Assembly: GCF_025466085.1 (NCBI RefSeq)
Contig: NZ_JANLOD010000069.1
Coordinates: 124,001 to 188,000 of the forward strand
DNA length: 64,000 bases
DNA from: Pseudomonas sp. 14P_8.1_Bac3
Lineage (GTDB): Bacteria > Pseudomonadota > Gammaproteobacteria > Pseudomonadales > Pseudomonadaceae
Direction: 5' to 3'
In this document: positions 59,320 to 64,000 of the stretch, piece after piece
How the letters are laid out: the number at the start of each line of letters is the position of its first letter
Position numbering within the stretch: position 1 is the first letter of the stretch
Program-made: the position numbers and the translations under genes
The notes under the pieces: generated by a model
Databases searched by the model: none
What the model saw: the letters and a program-made list of their open reading frames with translations, nothing else
What the model was told of the DNA's origin: nothing

Positions 59320-60207
59320 TCAAAGCACGTAGACGAAAACGAACAGCCCGATCCACACCACGTCCACGAAGTGCCAGTACCAACTCGCTGCCTCGAAGCC
59401 GAACTGATGGTCGTTGTCGAAGTGCCCGCGCATGATCCGCATCAACATCACGAACAGGATGATGGTGCCGATGGTCACGTGGGCGCCGTGGAAGCCGGTC
59501 AGCATGAAGAAGGTCGCGCCGTAGATGCCCGAACCCAGGGTCAGGCCCAGTTCGTGGTAGGCATGCATGTACTCTTCGGCTTGAAAGCCGAGAAATGCGC
59601 AACCCAGCAACACGGTGATCGCCAGCCAGATTTTCAGCGCGCCGCGATGGCCCTTTTTCAAGGCATGGTGGGCGAGGGTCACGGTGACGCTGGAGCTGAC
59701 CAGTAAAATGGTGTTGAGCAGCGGCAGGCCCCAGGGGCTGATGACCTCCTTGGGCGGCGGGAACAGTTTCGAGTCAGGGTTGTTCAGCAGCGGCCAGACG
59801 AACTCGAAGTTCGGCCAGAGCATATGCGCGATACCTTTCGGGCCTTCACCGCCGAGTGCCGGACCGGACACGTGACGCACGTAAAACAGTGCACCGAAGA
59901 AGGCGATGAAGAACATCACTTCGGAGAAAATGAACCAGCTCATGCCCCAGCGGAACGAGCGATCCATCTGCGCGCTGTACAGCCCGGCGCGCCCTTCCTT
60001 GACCACGGTGCCGAACCAGCCGAACAGCATGTACGCCAGCAGCAGGCCGCCGACGAAAAAGATCAGCGGGCCGTGGGATTCAGGGCGCGCGGCTTTCAGG
60101 TCGTTGAACCAGGTGGCCAGGCCGAACACGGTGGTGAACATGCCGACCGTGGCGATGATCGGCCACTTGCTCTGGGCCGGTACGTAATAGTGCTCATGAG
60201 TTGCCAT
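59320..60207 (-). CDS. ctaE: Cytochrome c oxidase subunit III
   Basis: This 295-residue inner-membrane protein has seven predicted helices. Conserved COX3 segments are RWGMSWFIFSEVMFFIAFFGALFY (about residues 86-109), LTGFHGAHVTIG with the key His-His region, and WHFVDVVWIGLFVFVYVL at the C-terminus. It supports proton pumping by stabilising subunit I. It lies 25 bases downstream of ctaG. Confidence 0.96.
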   Translation of the reverse strand: MATHEHYYVPAQSKWPIIATVGMFTTVFGLATWFNDLKAARPESHGPLIFFVGGLLLAYMLFGWFGTVVKEGRAGLYSAQMDRSFRWGMSWFIFSEVMFFIAFFGALFYVRHVSGPALGGEGPKGIAHMLWPNFEFVWPLLNNPDSKLFPPPKEVISPWGLPLLNTILLVSSSVTVTLAHHALKKGHRGALKIWLAITVLLGCAFLGFQAEEYMHAYHELGLTLGSGIYGATFFMLTGFHGAHVTIGTIILFVMLMRIMRGHFDNDHQFGFEAASWYWHFVDVVWIGLFVFVYVL

Positions 60208-60232
60208 TTATTGTTCTCCTTATCGGGCACGC

Positions 60233-60784
60233 TCAGCCGCCAGTATTTACAGCCACCGGTGGATGTCGGGCGGTGATATCGAACAGCGTGTAGGACAGCG
60301 TCAGGTGCTTCACATCCTTGGGCATGTCACGGTCGACGATGAAACGTACCGGCATCTCGATCCGTTGACCGGGCTGCAGCACTTGCTGGGTAAAGCAGAA
60401 ACATTCGGTCTTGTGGAAATACGCCGCGGCGGTGCTCGGCGCGATGCTCGGCACCGCTTGCGCGCTCATTGGCTTGTCGGTCGGGTTGTGCGCGATGAAG
60501 ATCATTTCGTTCACCGCTCCCGGGTGAGCCGTCAACTCGTCGCTCTTGGGGTAGAAGTCCCAGGACATGTCGACGGAATTGGTCGTCAAAAACTGCACGC
60601 GAACCTGCCGCGAGGCATCGACGGTTTGCTCGCCCTCATACTGCCCGGCGGTCTTGCCGTTGATGCCGAACGCCTTGCACATCACGTCGTAGATCGGCAC
60701 CAGGGCAAACCCGAAGACAAACATCGCCACCACCACCAGCAACAGGCGGGTGACCAGTTTTTTCATCGAAATCGAGTCAGCCAT
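60233..60784 (-). CDS. ctaG: Cytochrome c oxidase assembly protein CtaG (Cox11)
   Basis: This 183-residue protein has one N-terminal membrane anchor (about 9-32) and a periplasmic Cox11 domain. The copper motif is KTECFCFTQQVL, with paired Cys in CFCF at about residue 120. It inserts CuB into subunit I. It lies between ctaD (39 bases upstream) and ctaE. Confidence 0.95.
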   Translation of the reverse strand: MADSISMKKLVTRLLLVVVAMFVFGFALVPIYDVMCKAFGINGKTAGQYEGEQTVDASRQVRVQFLTTNSVDMSWDFYPKSDELTAHPGAVNEMIFIAHNPTDKPMSAQAVPSIAPSTAAAYFHKTECFCFTQQVLQPGQRIEMPVRFIVDRDMPKDVKHLTLSYTLFDITARHPPVAVNTGG

Positions 60785-60823
60785 GGCAGCTCCTCTCTAC
60801 ACCACCCTCTGTAGGAGCGGTGT

Positions 60824-62413
60824 TCATTTCACTTCCGGTGGCGTAGTGAACGTGTGATACGGCGCCGGTGACGGAATGCTCCACTCCAGGCCTTCCGCGC
60901 CATCCCACGGTTTGGCCGGTGCTGGCGGGCCGCCGCGAATGGTCTTGATCACGATGAACAGGAAGAACAGCTGCGTGGTGCCGAACATGAACGCGCCAAT
61001 CGACGACACCATGTTGAAGTCGGCAAATTGCAGGTTGTAGTCCGGAATCCGCCGCGGCATGCCGGCCAGGCCCACGAAGTGCATCGGGAAGAACGCCATG
61101 TTCATGCCAATGAACGAGAGCCAGAAGTGCAGCTTGCCGAGGGTTTCGTCGTACATGTGGCCGGTCCATTTCGGCATCCAGTAGTAGGCCGAGGCGAAGA
61201 TCCCGAAGATCGCCCCTGGCACCAGCACGTAGTGGAAATGCGCGACCACGAAGTAGGTGTCCTGGTACTGGAAGTCCGCCGGCGCGATGGCCAGCATCAG
61301 CCCGGAGAAGCCGCCGATGGAGAACAGGATCACGAACGCCACCGCGAACAGCATCGGCGTCTCGAAGGTCAGCGAGCCTTGCCACATGGTGCTGGCCCAG
61401 TTGAACACCTTCACCCCGGTCGGCACGGCGATCAGCAGCGTGGCGTACATGAAGAACAACTCGCCTACCAGCGGAATGCCGACCACGAACATGTGGTGCG
61501 CCCAGACGATGAAAGAAAGGAACGCGATGCTCGCCGTGGCGTAGACCATCGAGGTGTAGCCGAACAACGGCTTGCGCGAGAACGTCGGAATGATCGAGCT
61601 GACGGCACCGAAGGCCGGCAGGATCATGATGTACACCTCGGGGTGACCGAAGAACCAGAACACATGCTGGAACAACACCGGATCACCGCCACCCGCCGCA
61701 CTGAAGAAGCTGGTGCCGAAGTGGATGTCCATCAGCATCATCGTCACGCACCCGGCCAGTACCGGCATCACTGCGATCAGCAGGAACGCGGTGATCAGCC
61801 AGGTCCAGACGAACAGCGGCATTTTCATCAACGTCATGCCGGGGGCGCGCAGGTTGAGGATGGTGGCGATCACGTTGATCGCGCCCATGATCGAACTGAT
61901 CCCCATCAGGTGGATGGCGAAGATGAAGAACGTCACGCTTTCCGGCGCGTAGGTGGTCGACAGCGGGGCGTAGAACGTCCAGCCGAAGTTCGGTCCGCCC
62001 CCAGGGGTGAACAGGGTCGACACCAGCAGGATGAACGCCGCCGGCAGGAGCCAGAAGCTGAAGTTGTTCATCCGTGGCAGGGCCATGTCAGGCGCGCCGA
62101 TCATCAACGGGATCATCCAGTTGGCGAGGCCGACGAACGCTGGCATCACCGCACCGAACACCATCACCAGGCCGTGCATGGTGGTCATTTGGTTGAAAAA
62201 CGCCGGTTCGACGATTTGCAGTCCCGGCTGGAACAGCTCGGCGCGAATGACCATCGCAAACGAACCGCCGAGCAGGAACATGGAAAAGGCGAACCACAGG
62301 TACAGGGTGCCGATGTCCTTGTGGTTGGTGGTCAGCACCCAGCGCATCAGGCCCTTGGCGGGGCCGTGGGCGTGATCGGTGGCATGACCATGGTCATCGA
62401 TGACGGCGCTCAT
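60824..62413 (-). CDS. ctaD: Cytochrome c oxidase subunit I (aa3 type)
   Basis: This 529-residue heme-copper oxidase core has twelve predicted helices. Conserved residues include the low-spin heme His in MTTMHGLVMVFGA, the CuB/Tyr site in WFFGHPEVYIMILPAFG, the HH pair in WAHHMFVVG and the heme ligands in VVAHFHYVLVPG. The GHPEVY element with its cross-linked Tyr defines the A-type oxidase. It lies 82 bases downstream of ctaC. Confidence 0.98.
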   Translation of the reverse strand: MSAVIDDHGHATDHAHGPAKGLMRWVLTTNHKDIGTLYLWFAFSMFLLGGSFAMVIRAELFQPGLQIVEPAFFNQMTTMHGLVMVFGAVMPAFVGLANWMIPLMIGAPDMALPRMNNFSFWLLPAAFILLVSTLFTPGGGPNFGWTFYAPLSTTYAPESVTFFIFAIHLMGISSIMGAINVIATILNLRAPGMTLMKMPLFVWTWLITAFLLIAVMPVLAGCVTMMLMDIHFGTSFFSAAGGGDPVLFQHVFWFFGHPEVYIMILPAFGAVSSIIPTFSRKPLFGYTSMVYATASIAFLSFIVWAHHMFVVGIPLVGELFFMYATLLIAVPTGVKVFNWASTMWQGSLTFETPMLFAVAFVILFSIGGFSGLMLAIAPADFQYQDTYFVVAHFHYVLVPGAIFGIFASAYYWMPKWTGHMYDETLGKLHFWLSFIGMNMAFFPMHFVGLAGMPRRIPDYNLQFADFNMVSSIGAFMFGTTQLFFLFIVIKTIRGGPPAPAKPWDGAEGLEWSIPSPAPYHTFTTPPEVK

Positions 62414-62495
62414 GGCGTGTCTCCTGCAAACAGATGGGCTGGGCAGGCCGGGGCGCGCTGCCCCGACCGGTTCCTTACATGCGCAATAGACCGGG

Positions 62496-63623
62496 TCATT
62501 TGCTTTCCGCCTGTTTCAGCTCCAGCACTTCTTTAGGCGTGACCATGTCGCCTTTGTTGTTGCCCCAGGCGTTACGTTCGTAGGTCACGACCGCTGCGAT
62601 ATCGACTTCCGAAAGCTGCTTGCCGAATGCCGCCATGGCGGTGCCGGGCTTGCCGTGGAAGACGAGGCTCAGGTGACCTTCCTTCGGTCCGGTAGCGATT
62701 TTCGAGCCTTTGAGCGCCGGGAACATGGGCGGCAGGCCCTGGCCTTCGGCCTGGTGACACGCCACGCAGGTGGTGTGATAGATCTTGTCGCCGCGTTCCT
62801 TGAGTTCGTCGAGGGTCCATTCCTTGCTGGTCAGCTCCTTGAGCTGCATGGCCTCGGCTTTACGTTCGCCCAGCCATTTGTCGTAATCGGCCTTTTCCTT
62901 GACCTCGACCACGATCGGCATGAAACCGTGGTCCTTGCCGCACAATTCGGCGCACTGACCGCGATAGATGCCGGGCTTGTCGATACGGGTCCAGGCTTCA
63001 TTGACGAAACCGGGGATCGCATCACGCTTGACCGCGAAGGCCGGCACCCACCAGGAGTGGATCACGTCGGCGGAGGTCACGAGGAAGCGCACCTTGGCGC
63101 CAATCGGCAGCACCAGCGGCTTGTCGACCTCCAGCAGGTAGTGCTCGCCTTTGGCTTCCTTGTTGTGGATCTGGTCGGCGGGCGTGGCCAGGTTGCTGAA
63201 GAACTCGACGTCCTGGCCCAGGTACTTGTAGTGCCATTTCCACTGGTAGCCCGTGACCTGGATATCGATATCCGGCTCACTGGCGTCGTACATCTTGATC
63301 AGGGTCGCCGTCGCAGGAACCGCCATGGCCACCAGGATCAGGAAGGGCACGATGGTCCAGAGGATTTCGACGGTGGTGCTTTCATGAAATTTTGCAGCCA
63401 CCTGCCCGGTCGAGCGGCGGTGGAGGATCATCGACCAGAACATGGCGCCGAAGACGATGATGCCGATCACTACACAGATCCAGAAAATGGTCATGTGCAG
63501 GTCGAATACTGCGTGACTGATTTCAGTCGCTCCCGGCGCCATATTCACAGTCCAGGCGGCTTGCGCCTGACTGAAAATCGACCACAACAGGAGGCCCATC
63601 CAGACGTGTGGATGTCGCATCAT
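62496..63623 (-). CDS. ctaC: Cytochrome c oxidase subunit II fused to cytochrome c
   Basis: This 375-residue protein has a signal peptide (1-22) and two membrane helices (about 40-62 and 85-107). The CuA centre has HSWWVPAFAVKRD and AQLCGKDHG-type ligands (GQCAELCGKDHGFMPIVV). A fused C-terminal cytochrome c domain has one heme site CVACH (about residue 283) with its Met ligand later. This is the caa3-type arrangement. It is first gene of the ctaC-ctaD-ctaG-ctaE operon and has a promoter upstream at 63766. Confidence 0.96.
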   Translation of the reverse strand: MMRHPHVWMGLLLWSIFSQAQAAWTVNMAPGATEISHAVFDLHMTIFWICVVIGIIVFGAMFWSMILHRRSTGQVAAKFHESTTVEILWTIVPFLILVAMAVPATATLIKMYDASEPDIDIQVTGYQWKWHYKYLGQDVEFFSNLATPADQIHNKEAKGEHYLLEVDKPLVLPIGAKVRFLVTSADVIHSWWVPAFAVKRDAIPGFVNEAWTRIDKPGIYRGQCAELCGKDHGFMPIVVEVKEKADYDKWLGERKAEAMQLKELTSKEWTLDELKERGDKIYHTTCVACHQAEGQGLPPMFPALKGSKIATGPKEGHLSLVFHGKPGTAMAAFGKQLSEVDIAAVVTYERNAWGNNKGDMVTPKEVLELKQAESK

Positions 63624-63995
63624 TGCGGGTTCCCCTTATCGTTCTTGTTATCCCGCCGGCTTTCACCTGCGGCAAGGGAGCGGCTTTTTCAGACTACGAA
63701 CTTGAATCGCCGGGTCTTGCTGCGTGTGCAGTCGGACGTCATCAGCTAACTCCATTTCCAACCCGAGTATAGACAGCGACTGCTACCTCGCAACGTGACG
63801 GCGTAAATCATCTGAAACAGGTCGGACTTGCGTTCAAGGTCCCGAATGGAGAAGGATGCGGACGAGTGGTGGCAAATCGATATAACTGTGATGTCTCAAG
63901 GATGAAATAATTATGACAAATGCGTCTTAGCGTTTTTCATAAGCCAGCTAAGTTATGTCTTCCCTATTTCATTGCCTTTGTTTCCTGGAGTTTTC
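63624..63995. other. Divergent promoter region of cox and the next plus-strand gene
   Basis: The 372 bases contain no gene I can support. The cox promoter lies at 63766-63793. Before the right-hand gene are an imperfect inverted repeat (CATAA-N10-TTATG, near 63939) and the ribosome-binding site CTGGAG. Confidence 0.6.
63766..63793 (-). promoter_or_regulatory. Sigma-70/RpoS-type promoter of the ctaC operon
   Basis: Minus-strand TTGCGA (-35, 63788-63793) and TATACT (-10, 63766-63771), preceded by C to form CTATACT, are separated by 16 bases. CTATACT resembles the extended -10 preferred by RpoS in Pseudomonas, matching stationary-phase use of the aa3 oxidase. Predicted start near 63758 gives a leader of about 135 bases. 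Confidence 0.55.
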
Positions 63996-64000
63996 ATGAA
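63996..64000 (+). CDS. Start of an unidentified gene (partial)
   Basis: Only ATGAA is present, with a CTGGAG ribosome-binding site five bases before. The identity cannot be determined from this window. Confidence 0.5.

Noticed and set aside
61028..62536. 502-codon plus-strand open frame opposite ctaD
   Set aside because: Composition is Gln/His/Arg-rich as expected for antisense of a membrane protein gene; no domain.

Overview
The window is high-GC DNA from a fluorescent Pseudomonas, most likely the P. fluorescens group. Evidence for this is the gene content, the gene order shared with P. aeruginosa around oriC, and the many Pseudomonas-type REP palindromes (TGTGGGAGC..GCTCGCGA). I place it on the replichore near the origin. 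The left edge carries the conserved rsmB-fmt-def-lysM-dprA-tsaC-qor-hemF-aroE run (PA0017-PA0025 in P. aeruginosa). The middle carries the gltP..ivy-algB-kinB-ampDh2-dgcH-dsbA-cc4-engB-polA-thrB-zur/znu-katE-met block (PA5479-PA5505). The right end carries the aa3-type cytochrome oxidase cluster (PA0114-PA0105). These are mostly chromosomal housekeeping genes. I see no prophage, integron, CRISPR array, tRNA, rRNA or insertion sequence.

Layout. 1-7.7 kb: translation initiation and protein maturation (rsmB, fmt, def), a LysM protein, DprA, TsaC, quinone reductase, HemF and AroE. 7.7-13.6 kb: a choline-O-sulfate island (SulP transporter, ChoX binding protein, choline sulfatase BetC, dedicated LysR regulator) and an NAD(P)-binding protein. 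13.7-18.9 kb: a DOPA-dioxygenase-like protein, a GFA-type zinc protein, a citrate transporter, TerC and a Na/Pi cotransporter-PhoU protein. 19-25.2 kb: a membrane-anchored M16 peptidase, a DUF5924 membrane protein and a four-gene MlaE/MlaF/MCE/lipoprotein lipid transporter. 25.4-28.1 kb: an SpmA-SpmB fusion and GltP. 28.8-40.7 kb: the Ivy lysozyme-inhibitor operon (including a 54-residue DUF1328 gene), AlgB/KinB, an EAL protein, AmpDh2, a GGDEF protein, an exonuclease-family protein, DsbA and two c-type cytochromes. 40.9-49.9 kb: EngB, the ErsA sRNA locus, PolA, homoserine kinase, and the zinc uptake system with Zur. 50-55 kb: catalase HPII and the MetNIQ methionine importer. 55.1-63.6 kb: the complete cytochrome c oxidase structural and assembly cluster (sco, cyoE, ctaA, surf1, ctaE, ctaG, ctaD, ctaC).

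Several neighbours form functional groups. ErsA has an AlgU-type promoter, and algB/kinB encode alginate regulators, so the middle of the window is tied to envelope stress and exopolysaccharide control. The ivy operon beside algB has a good -24/-12 (sigma-54) promoter candidate, while AlgB belongs to the NtrC-type activator family. BetC, ChoX, SulP and the LysR protein together suggest use of choline sulfate as a carbon, nitrogen and sulfur source.

The less routine signals are non-coding. They are ErsA with its promoter, the -24/-12 element, a perfect palindrome over the LysR start codon, ten paired REP elements in three stem variants that differ by compensating changes, and seven perfect 9-mer DnaA boxes. 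All motif searches were done by eye, so lists of repeats and boxes may be incomplete.
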